A stretch of DNA of 64,000 nt from Mycocentrospora acerina (taxonomy: Eukaryota; Ascomycota; Dothideomycetes; Pleosporales). Positions 1 through 9,402 of the stretch are shown here, one piece after another. Positions within the stretch are counted from its first letter, which is position 1. The number at the start of each line of letters is the position of its first letter. Where the stretch lies: NCBI GenBank assembly GCA_022701365.1, contig JAKUHH010000150.1, positions 558,001 to 622,000 on the forward strand, given 5' to 3'. Under the pieces are notes generated by a model, which did not search any database, was not told the origin of the DNA, and saw only the letters and a list, made by a program, of their open reading frames with translations. Made by a program: the position numbers and the translations under genes.

Positions 1-15
1 CATTGTCCGCAACAG

Positions 16-648
16 CGCAGCGCCGCCCTCAAGCTCGACTGGACCAAGCTCGCCACGCAGCTGGGCCTTAAGGGCAACACAGCCGTGGCCCTGCAATCCT
101 TCAAGAAGCGCAACGACGATGCCCGCCGCAAGGTGACTGTTCTCTCGGAGCAGGCCCAGACGGTCGACTTCTCGCACTACCGCTCCATCCTCAAGAACCA
201 GGCCATTGTCGACGACATCGAGAAGCAGTTCAATGCCTTCAAGCCCGCCACGTACGATGTCGGCAGGCAGATCAAGGCCATTGAGGCTTTTGAGGCGCAG
301 GCCGTCAAGGGCGCAGAGGAGACAAAGGCCGTCGTCGACAAGGAGCTGAGCGACTTGCAGAAGACCCTGACCAACATTCAGGAGGCCAGGCCGTTCTCTG
401 ACCTTACCGTGGTGCGTATATAGCGGGTTTGCGCAAAAGTGAGAGGAGCATTCAGGCTAACAGATTGTGCCAGGACGAGGTTGCGGCTGCTCAGCCCGAG
501 ATTGACCAGCGCACCGAGCAGCTCGTTGCAAAGGGTCGCTGGGCCGTTCCAGGTTACAAGGCAAGTCCCCATTCAATCTGGATTATGCGCTGGGCCATCC
601 TCTCTAATACCCGCACAGGAGAAGTTTGGCGATCTGTCCGTCCTATAG
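16..648 (+). CDS. ATP7: Mitochondrial F1Fo ATP synthase subunit d (3' part, 5' exon outside window)
   Basis: Peripheral-stalk subunit d of the mitochondrial ATP synthase, which helps hold F1 to Fo at the inner membrane. I read exons at 16-411, 474-560 and 619-648. The first visible exon begins after an AG acceptor at 14-15 and reads RSAALKLDW, the sequence normally found a few residues after the start methionine, so only a short first exon is missing. The protein ends EKFGDLSVL, a typical fungal subunit d C-terminus. The family motif SFKKRNDDARRKV is present. The first intron (412-473) is GT-AG. The second (561-618) starts AAG|GCAAGT, a GC-AG intron, with a CTAAT branch site before the acceptor. 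The total fits the usual length of about 174 residues. Identity is near certain from recalled family sequence. Confidence 0.93.
561..618 (+). other. GC-AG intron in ATP7
   Basis: The exon end TAC AAG is followed by GCAAGT, not GT. The 3' end has CTAATAC then CCGCACAG. Splicing GC to AG joins GYK to EKFGDLSVL in frame. No alternative GT donor nearby keeps the conserved ending. AG|GCAAGT is the usual consensus of rare GC-AG introns. Confidence 0.85.
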
Positions 649-971
649 ACATCTCTTCCAATGTAGCCAAAATGCGCCCGGTCTGGCTTGTATTACCACC
701 TATTGTGAATAGTTTCCGGGTTTCAATGCAACCATAGATCACGTGCGGTTTCCCTTCAAGTTTGATGCTCATCTCAACTTGCTTACCTGTTCATACTTCT
801 GGTGCAACATTACAAGGAGCAAAAACTGTGCAATACCAAGTTCAAACATGCTAATGCCTGCGCCAAAATTACATCTAGAGTGCGTAGTACAATCGTACAT
901 CATATCTGCATCCACCGCATCTGCCTTGCATCCCCCCTTATTCACTACATCCCCTCGATATTCTGCCCTCA
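649..971. other. Convergent 3' region between ATP7 and SAR1
   Basis: Both flanking genes end towards this stretch, so it probably holds their 3' UTRs and polyadenylation sites. I see no coding potential; the ORFs here are short, overlapping and without recognisable sequence. Confidence 0.6.
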
Positions 972-2089
972 TCAAACATATTGGCTTAACCAGCGGATAC
1001 CCTCTCCATATCCCTGCCTCATAACCACACTACACATGAACACCTCGACCGGCCTGATACCTTCGAGCGGCACCTTGCCCTTACCCGTCGTCTGGTACAA
1101 ACCAAGCGCGGACCGCATTTGGTCCTCTGAGATGGCATCTGGGTGGTCAATCTTGTTACCAAGGACAAGAACAGGCGTATTCTTAAGCTCCTCCATGGCG
1201 AGCAGAGCGTCAAGCTCGACTTTGGATTCGGAGAGACGCTCGTGGTCCTTTGCGTCGACGAGGAATACTATGCCCGAGACTTCGGGGACTGGTGGGATTG
1301 CTGTTAGGAGTTTGCCGTGGACAGGGTGGGGAAAGAGGGAAAAGTACAATAATCACGCCACAGACGGCGGGCTTGGGCGTGGCCGCCTAGATCAAAGGTT
1401 GTGAACTTTACGTTGCCGATAGAGAGTTCTTCGGAGGTTGGGTGCAGAGTTGGTTGACTAGGTGAAATTGCGTGTCAGTTGAAGCTGCGAGGAGAGGTGT
1501 GAGAACATAGTGCTTACAGAACTGCGACTCTGTCGTTCTTGAGCATATGTAGGAGACTTTACATGTTAGTTGATAGTTATCGCGTGTGGGTGCTTAGGTC
1601 GTACGTGGTCTTTCCGGCATTGTCACTGTAATCTCGTCAATTTTCTGCCTACGCAATGATCTGGGAGGTTGACGATAACATACAGTCCCAAGAAAAGAAG
1701 TTTGGCATGCTTGTTCATAAGTCCAAGTGAGGACAGAACGTCCCAAACTGTCGAGAGTATGTCAGCCTGTATGTTTTCATGACGTGACATGTTTTGTGCT
1801 GCTTCTGCGTCCTTTCACATGTAAAAGTCGTCACATCGCCGTGTTGCGACAGGCCAGTTCTCTCGCTTTTCTGACCGTTGCTCGAGGCTAATCCGCAAGG
1901 TCGAGCTACAGTATGCGATGGGAGGCGTTGTAGTTTTAAACTCTGGTATCTTCGAAGGCGACGGTATGCGAACAGCTTGTTGGGACAGCGGACGAAGTAA
2001 GGATGACGTGAACTTACACCTGTCGCACTGTTAGCAACGAATATCTAAAGATGCGTCCGGATTAACACGTACCAATCGATGATCCACAT
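972..2089 (-). CDS. SAR1: Small COPII coat GTPase Sar1 (7 exons incl. a 2-nt micro-exon)
   Basis: Arf-family GTPase that starts COPII coat assembly on the ER and drives ER-to-Golgi export. Exons on the minus strand: 2089-2073, 2019-2018, 1747-1684, 1625-1605, 1556-1518, 1457-1348 and 1288-972. They total 570 nt, giving 189 residues, the exact family length. Visible motifs are the amphipathic N-terminus MWIIDWFWDVLSSLGL, P-loop GLDNAGKTT, switch region with DLGG, guanine motif NKID, and the conserved end GIRWLSQYV. The conserved WFWD segment appears only when a 2-nt exon (GT at 2019-2018) lies between intron 1 (2072-2020) and intron 2 (2017-1748). Intron 1 has TGCTAAC about 11 nt before its acceptor; intron 2 has CTGAC and ends CGACAG. 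The other introns are short and canonical. The gene is convergent with ATP7. Identity is certain; the 5' splicing model is strong but unproven. Confidence 0.95.
1748..2072 (-). other. Twin intron around a 2-nt exon in SAR1
   Basis: On the minus strand, GATTG|GTACGT opens intron 1, which ends GCGACAG at 2020. The next bases are GT (2019-2018), followed at once by GTAAGT, which opens the 270-nt intron 2 ending CGACAG at 1748. TG + GT + TTTGG makes TGG TTT TGG (W-F-W). Using the earlier AG (TTGCTAACAG) for intron 1 would give an 8-nt exon and the non-conserved CATVWD. That AG sits directly on the branch sequence, which makes it a poor acceptor. Confidence 0.75.
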
Positions 2090-4414
2090 GATTTCAGAAA
2101 TGACACAAATGTAGGTATGTCTGTGTCAACAAAGTGGCTTGAGAGACTCGGAAACGTGGTTGCGTAGTTGTTTCGGCGGCGATATGCAGTCTAGCTAGAC
2201 ATCCCTGCAAGTTTAGGCGGAGCTTCACGTGGCACACCATTCACAATGCCAAGCTATGATTCATGCTTGGCGACATATGGGGAGTTGAAAATAACGTAGA
2301 GCATGAGGAAGGCAGAGGAAAATTGCTAAGTTAAGGCCAAAACTTGCTACAAAAAGATCATCAAGCTGAGTAAGTCTGCAACCTCTAAAAGGAATGTACA
2401 CATAGTTGCCAAGACCGTGAGCTTGCTTGTGTCGATGTTTGATAAATCAATGATGGAGACTAACATGAGTTCTAGCGGAGTACTCGTGCTGATCATCTAG
2501 CAGATAACTTGATGACTTTGCCAGAGCCCTGACCCCGATCTCGAGCTGATTTCAGATCGGTGAGTATTCAAGACCTTAGAACATCATGAATTATGTCGTA
2601 TACTCAAATACCAGTGGCGGAGAAGGATTTCAGGCATACCGTAATGACGACTTGTTCGTGCAATGACGTGAGAAGCGATATGCATATACCGTTAGCGGGT
2701 GATCACAGATTGCTTGACTACGTTGTGTCCAATCTGCTCATCCATGTCCTAGTCCCCGTCGACACAGTCAGCCGTATTGGACAGACCATGGAGAATTAGG
2801 ACCCGTAGTAATGGAAACTGACACATGGTAGACCGAATGTTAAGCCTGTCTTGCAGCGGGTTTCGCCCTGTTAAGCGCATGGCATTCAGCCTCAAGGAAG
2901 ATACTGCACTCTGTCTGCGCGGAAACGCAATAATTGACCAGTAAGACTTCTCCAAAGGATGAACCCGCTGTAGGTTCCAACAATGTAGGTTGCTAGACTG
3001 ACGATACAACGGCTTTCATGGCCCACTCTGTGGCTGATGGCTGCTGAGACAGATGATTGTGCGTACCGGATATCACATCTTCCGCGAGGCTCTGCAACAC
3101 CTGTCAGGACTGTCACGAACAGATGACGTTCGTATATTGCAAACTTGTTTAGATTCAAGTGCAGCAACACAATTGCTGTCGTGAACAACCGGACGAACAG
3201 CGGTGAAGTTGGCCTGCGGTCGACTCGGCAGTGGCTTAGTCGCGCTAAGACGGAGCCTCATGGCCTGACCCATGCACTTCTAACATCCTTAACCGTCAGC
3301 ACATCGATCAGCATCAGCCTCAAATTCGACTTCGACATGCCGCATGCGCTTAATAGGCTACCAAAACGGTTACCCATCCTGCTACCCGCACGGAAAGTCA
3401 AGTATCCGAACGTCAACTCAAGAGTCACACTGTGATGCATACCACTTGAGCCTTACAACTGGCCTTGGCAATATGCATAGCTGAAAGCTACGCGCTGAGT
3501 CGCATGCTCAAAAGGAATGGAATTATGAGCTCTTCCATGTCGATGACATCGCTACTAGCACTCCACGGGCTAAACAGGTCCACTTATGGACATGGAAGCG
3601 CATTCGCATCCGCCCCCATCCAATAACAGATACCAACACCCTCAGCAACGGTTTCAGGGTCGATGAACCCATGCCATCGCTCGAGATCACCAGATCGGCC
3701 GGACCGTTAAGATGTCCATGTCCACAGCCCTTAGTCTTGGCATTCCATCTGTGCTGTGCAGGTAATAGGTTAATTGGTGCAAGTCGAGTTGATGATACAC
3801 TCATAATTTGGCAGTATAAATCCTCCATGACAGCCAAGCTAGTACCACACCTCCATATGTGGAAAAAATCTCACGTTCGGCCCCTCCCCGAGACCCCATT
3901 ACAGCTGGCTTCTCACTCTTTGGTATGGTGAATTTAAGTTGTCGACCAATTTCGTGACAGCGTGGCGTCATAGAGGTGGATGCTGCTGGGTTCCAACTGC
4001 GGCTGTCATATCGAGGGATTTTGATGGCTACCCTTTGGGCTGTTGGAGCTGTATATTCAGCTGAGAATCAAACAATCATCATGATCGAGACCAAACTGAA
4101 ATAATACATATAATGATCTAAAGCATTATTTTAACATCTCATCAAATCAGAAACACTCTCTTCGATCTTCATCAGGGCTCTCTTTGTACTACCCTCAGTT
4201 CTTTATAAATATAATTTTCACTTTTCCACGGCTACCAAAGTCTTTGTTGTTTTTGTATGAAGGCCGAACTCATACGAAAAAGACGAATATAACTTTGAGA
4301 TCTTTGCAGCTCCTTCTGGGCGCAGTACTCGAGTTCTTCCGATTTTCCACAGTCAAACATTTTTCAGCTACATAACTATCACGATACCATCTCCTGTCCT
4401 CCAATTGACCTTAT
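2090..4414. other. Intergenic, about 2.3 kb, with SAR1 promoter
   Basis: Upstream of both SAR1 (minus) and the plus-strand gene at 4415, so it must contain both promoters. The ORFs inside are all short (under about 105 codons), overlap on both strands and lack recognisable domains. I see no transposon ORF, tRNA or tandem repeat. The last 350 bases are AT-rich with pyrimidine runs, as expected of a fungal promoter and 5' UTR. Confidence 0.5.
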
Positions 4415-5280
4415 ATGTCGGTATACTCAACAAGCTCGTCCACCGACAGCGGCCTTATTGAATACAGCAATCCACCAGCCCGCAACTACCACAACCCAGC
4501 CTTCCCAAAAATGTCTGCAACTCGCAAGGTATCCACGGTAAGATAATCCTATCTGCGTCCTCGCACTTTCAACGAATAAACAGAAACTGACGAGACACAG
4601 GCCGAGAAGGAGCAGTACATCCAATCCCTACGTTCCCACCAAGTCAACACCTTGGTCGAACTCCGACGTATCGAGAGAGCGTTTGCAGTTCTGGGTACTC
4701 CTGATATCAGCGAACCTATGACAGCGGCATGTGAGTTTACACAAACTTCAGGCAGTAATATGACACTAACATTTCGATATCTAGGGTCATACTACGTGAA
4801 CTTCCATAGTTTGCTCACTGAGCTCCGTGGACTGACAAAGAACTACCCCTTCAGGTGAGCCAATACCGCGAACTCTCCGAGCTCACAGAGTTCTGATAGC
4901 GAAACAGCTCCGAATGCCTAGAGGAAGCAAAACGCCGCGTCTACGCTGATCCTGCATCAAATCGCTCATGGAACTTGTGCTGGTTGGTCCTCAGTAAAGT
5001 AGGAAACGAGTATGTGCGACCTTCTTCACTCACAGGATCAAACTCACACACCCAGTCAACTCATTCCTTACTATGCTCAACACCAAGCTTCGCAGCCAGT
5101 AGGTTTATTGTTCCTTTCTTTCGAGCCTCTAAACGGGATGCTAACATCGTATAGTCTATGTGGGGAGGCCGCACTCCTTCAGCAGATCAGGTCACCCATC
5201 TCGCCAATGCATTTATCGCGGAGTGGAACTGGGCTGTGAACCAAATGCTGCGCCACTGGGAGCAGCCGCCAACGCGATAA
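4415..5280 (+). CDS. Hypothetical protein, 197 aa, six exons
   Basis: Not recognised. I read exons 4415-4537, 4601-4730, 4785-4854, 4908-5009, 5056-5098 and 5155-5280, which sum to 594 nt with no internal stop. All five introns are GT-AG and 46-63 nt. The N-terminus (MSVYSTSSSTDSG) is Ser/Thr-rich and looks disordered. The middle is helical and charged (KEQYIQSLRSHQVNTLVELR). The C-terminus is rich in Trp and aliphatics (FIAEWNWAVNQMLRHW) and ends PPTR. There is no signal peptide or membrane segment. The fit of so many short introns in one frame is strong evidence that the gene is real. The exon 4/5 junction is the least sure; an acceptor at 5035 would give a 26-nt intron, too short. Confidence 0.75.
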
Positions 5281-5977
5281 ACGATTACTTTCATTTCACT
5301 AGGAGGGCAACGTTGATCGTTGGGAGACAGATAGAGATGATTGGGAAGGAGTGCAGTTGAGTATATGTTTTATATCCTTCACTCTCGCAATTACTATTCA
5401 TTACATTATTCATTCTACGTCTCAGTTGTCTTCCTTCGTGTATGTGAAGTTTTCGAATTCTTCTCCGATCGCATCAGCAAGCCAGGCGACAATACCGGTA
5501 TCTCTGGAATTGCGCGCGCTACGCTGCCCCCTGCTTCACCTCCTCTTACTATTTCAAATCACTACGTTAGGGAAAGGCGCTCTTTTGTTTTGGCATCAAT
5601 TCGTCCTTTGATATCGTCCTTTCTGATGTCGGTGCTTCGGCGGTTATGCCCTCCCGTCCTCGTCAGCAATTGCCACTCATCTCACACCCTATAATAACGT
5701 TCTCCAACGTCATACCTCTCAGTCTCGCGACGGATTTCTGACACCATAATGTCTCCTGGCATTTGTGTGTGCTATCTGTGTTCAGCGCGTTCAGACTCAA
5801 CATGCCCTGGCGAGTGCGGGAAAGGTAGAGTGAATATGCATGCTTGCTGCCATAGATCTTCGAAGTTTCCATTACTGAGGCATGTCGAAGATGGTTCGTA
5901 GGCAATCCTACTCTCCGTTGGAGCTTGTCATCCATATCGTTGACTCCAATCGTTCTTTAAAAAAGAAAGACTCCATT
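5281..5977. other. Convergent 3' region
   Basis: Lies between the ends of two converging genes. The ORFs on both strands are short and unrecognisable. Probably 3' UTRs, with AT-rich stretches around 5370-5460. Confidence 0.5.
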
Positions 5978-7250
5978 TCATCCGAACGATGACAGTGAGT
6001 AACAGTAATACATGGTAAGTATTGTCAACCCCATCCATGTAGACGGGGTTCCAAAGTTTGTGGAAGCCGAAGAAGGTAATGGTTTGCCCCGGGCTTCCAT
6101 ATCTGTAGGACGTGTTCTAATGATAAATTAGCATTCTAGAGATCCTAGATAGACTAGAGAATACGCACACGACGTCCGGCGTGTCAAAGAAAGCGTACTT
6201 CATCCTCTCTCCATCTTGCAGCTGCTCGTTTGATATGACGGTCGCTTCGTTCGGGAAATCCATAATAGGTGCGTTGGGATAGAAGCCCTTCTTCTTGATA
6301 ATGTAGCGTGCCTGAGCATACATGGCATAATTCTCGGCATTGTTAGCGGCATCATATGGCATTTGAATCGAGAGCACTGCAAGTAGCTTTGATCGCACGA
6401 CTCCGTAAGCGAACTTCAAAGTCTGGATACTGGCAAAGTCTCTGCCATCTGGACGCTCGTTCAAGACTCCAGCGAGGACGGAAGTGTTCATGGCGCCTTC
6501 TGAGATGTTTAACGTCCATTCTTTGGTCGAGTTAGCCGGAGCTGGAGTCGCTGTCTGGACAATGGCACGTCCGATCTCAGAGGCGTGCATGACCATACGA
6601 GCCCATAGGGTTGCTATTCTCCAGTCAGCGCAACATCCCACGTAGATTATTTTAAATTCCATTTGCATACCTCGATTGTAATACTCATGCAATCTATCTC
6701 TTTCTGCCTGGTTCTCCACCTTTTTGTCAACCTTCTCATCCAAACCGTCCAGCCTAAAGTAGTCTTTGCAGAAATTGATATGCGGGTCATTCCCGATGTT
6801 GTACGCTGCATGCCTACCATCTCTTGGGTTTCCGCAATCGCATATTTTTATGGGATCATCGCATCGTACGTGGATGTCCGAGTTTGGTTTGCCAGAGCCT
6901 CCCACCACGTTGGCATACTGCGCGGCCTGTCGTAGATTGGCCTCGATCAGCGCCGTGTAGTTTCCTATCTTCAGTGGGGAGCCAAAAAATTCGATAGCGG
7001 GCTGGCCATTGGGATCGTATGGGAGGGCGGCTAGGAATAAGGATGTCATTTCTGCGAAGCCGGATCTTATTGCATCGATGTTGGAGGGAGAGCAGCCCTC
7101 GCCGCCAGTCAGGGCTGTAGCATATTCAGAATGCACGCCGCCTCCACCCTTACTCTCCGCAATGAGTCCACCCGGTACGGCGATTGCGCGCGTTATGAGC
7201 GATGCGACAAGGATAGTTCGTAGGCGGATAACGTTGGGATAATGGATCAT
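5978..7250 (-). CDS. Secreted zincin-like protein with no visible HEXXH
   Basis: 387 residues in my model, exons 7250-6671, 6613-6169 and 6116-5978 (1164 nt, an exact codon number). Residues 1 to about 24 form a signal peptide (positive start, hydrophobic core, AVPGG). The middle contains HVRCDDP..C.CGN and INFCKDYF, Cys patterns that resemble fungal M35/lysine-specific metallo-endopeptidase-like secreted proteins. Where that family has its HEXXH helix this protein reads TLWARMVMHASEI, which lacks the motif, so it may not be an active protease. Intron 2 has a GTGCGT donor and a GCTAAT branch. The last 46 residues are the least certain part of the model. The family assignment is inference from pattern; secretion is well supported. 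Confidence 0.7.
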
Positions 7251-8412
7251 CGCAGTTTACTCCTTTGGAGTCCGATCGCGCTTTTTGTGCTTCGTGCAGT
7301 GAAGCCGTGTCTTCTGTAGTCATTCGAGTTTTTTGGTCTTCCTGGGTGAGCTATTATCTAAGTAGATATTCGCAAGCTTGGTTGTCCACTTTCGAGGCAG
7401 TTGGGGGTGTATAGTGTACGTCGCAGCGTCCCTTCAACACATCTTGGACGCTACGAACAAGCGCACGCAATGCTAAGAGATGTGGCTGGCCCCGACTCTA
7501 ATGCGAAAGCGGCTTGTGGGGCCTACAACGTCCCGTATATGTTTCGAAGTCACGCGCTTTGGTTCAGGATTTATGAATTCGAGTCATGGTGATGTGGCAC
7601 TCCTCTAAGAGCCTTTTACCGAAATCTAGTACATCAGCCAGATAGCTTCCAGCCTCAAAAACCTGCTCCTGTTCCATCTTTTAATTTCGGTCTCGAAAGG
7701 AAAAGTCTTGGCGCCTATGCGGTCAATGTCGTATCCATGGCTGTATCGCATGTGTGATCGAATCAGGAAGGCATAATTCGGAGATGAAACCTTTTTATTA
7801 AGTGCGATGATCCTTGCTGTATTTGAATGTTTGGAAGGTATCAACAGAGGTGGTATTATGCGAGTTAACTTCCCTTACACTCATCTGGTAAAGGAAGAAA
7901 ATTGTCGAGTTCACCAGGGAGTGCATGAGCTCGCAAACTCATATCGAGATGGTGTGGGAAGAGAGGAACAAGGAGAATCCTCGCCAAGCCGAGACACCGG
8001 ACGATCGGCAGTTTCGGGACTGACATTCATTGCCCCCTTGCAAGCTTTGATAAGCCAAACGCCTCTTTAATTTACACTCTGGAAGTCTAATGCTGATTCG
8101 CCATGTCTCCGTATTAAATCCAACGAGTCGACTCGCACGTAAGCAAAGTTGTAAGTACGGTTATCCTCACACGTGAACAGATGGACACAGAGATGTCGGT
8201 CACGATCAAGAGTACTAAATTTTGCGTTACAAATAGGCATTGACTTAGCGCGCTGAGAATATCAATGATTAAGCGTGGAGGAAATATGTATACTAAGGAG
8301 TTGGCTTTGGCCAATCAGACAGTCCTGAGAGATGTTTAAAGAAGCCTGCCAACATGTATTACAGAAGTTATATTTTTGTATACTCCCACTTACTATCATC
8401 AAATCAGAGTCT
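7251..8412. other. Intergenic, about 1.2 kb
   Basis: Upstream of the secreted protein gene and downstream of the DUF3632 gene. One ATG-started plus-strand ORF (7807-8070, 87 codons) has no recognisable sequence and no splicing context. I see no RNA gene or repeat. Confidence 0.5.
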
Positions 8413-9402
8413 TTAACAGTCTGTTGCTTCAGCCGAGCTCTGACTCACGAGTTCAAATGTCTCGGCACGCTCCATACACTGACAAGCGTCCTTTGCGATG
8501 GAGCTTGTTCTCTCGCTCACGTCCTCCATTTTCCCAATCGCTGCGAACCTATCTTTCCAGAGAACCCAGCGCTCCTTACTGAACTCCGATTTTCCTTTCC
8601 ACAATTCTCCACCTCTTGCAGGATTACCCTCGTTGCTATTCTTGGGAGTAAGGTCCTTCTCTTTGTTAAACAAAGACGATCCCATGCCATAAACCCACGC
8701 TGCTGCAGCCGGCACCAGCATGTCTAGTTTTTGTGCTGCAGTTGTTTGGTCGTCATCTTGATGAACTACCTCTAACGCCTCACGCATAGCCCATATGGCG
8801 TAAAGGGACAGGTCCTCGATTTTCTTCCTCGTGATCTGAGCAAAAAAGAAGTTGACGTTGGCCCAAGCATATATCTCATGTTGGACGACACCGCCTTCTC
8901 CAGATCCTGCCGGATTATCGTTCAAGGCTTCGCGACACGCCATTCCGAAATCGGTGAGGGAGCTAAATAGATAATTGTACTTCTTGTTCCCTTCTATCGA
9001 ATGGTCCTTGAACGCAGCCACAAGATTCATGATCTTGGAATGTTTATCGGCATTACCGAATGGGATCCGTCTTGCTGAGTGGATGACGCTGAGCCACAAG
9101 TCATAGAAGTTCACATCGTCTAGTTTGCTTGCGGAGATCTTTTCCTCGATTGGATTGAACAACCTCTGCGTTGCCTCTGGGAGACCAAGATTTCCGCTCA
9201 CATACTCTTGGATTACAGGATAGAAGGCGCTCTGGTCGTCTGGGCGGAACCATCCTCGTATCTTTGCTATCTGATCGATCTTGACACCGTCATCTTCCTT
9301 GCTAGCCACCACATCTTTGACTTTTGAATTTTGTTCCTAAATAATGGGATTAGATGCTGAGCTTTACGAATATTCGATATTGGTTACCTCTCTGCTAGGC
9401 AT
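8413..9402 (-). CDS. DUF3632 family protein
   Basis: 312 residues from exons 9402-9388 and 9336-8413. The long second exon has no usable ATG at its start: it opens right after a TTTAG acceptor with a CTAAT branch. A 15-nt first exon (MPSRE) with a GTAACC donor supplies the start. The body matches the fungal DUF3632 pattern as I recall it: an N-terminal helical part, a central block around SLTDFGMACREALND, then WANVNFFFAQITRKKI and YAIWAMREALE, followed by a variable tail. No signal peptide or membrane segment, so probably cytosolic. The biochemical function of the family is unknown; members are abundant and lineage-expanded in Pezizomycotina. Confidence 0.8.

Noticed and set aside
2020..2027. 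An 8-nt micro-exon (TGCGACAG) in SAR1 instead of the 2-nt one
   Set aside because: It also keeps the frame but gives CATVWD in place of the conserved WFWD, and its acceptor AG overlaps the branch sequence CTAAC.
7807..8070. 87-codon ATG-started ORF on the plus strand
   Set aside because: No recognisable sequence, no splice context, and length is within chance expectation for the region.
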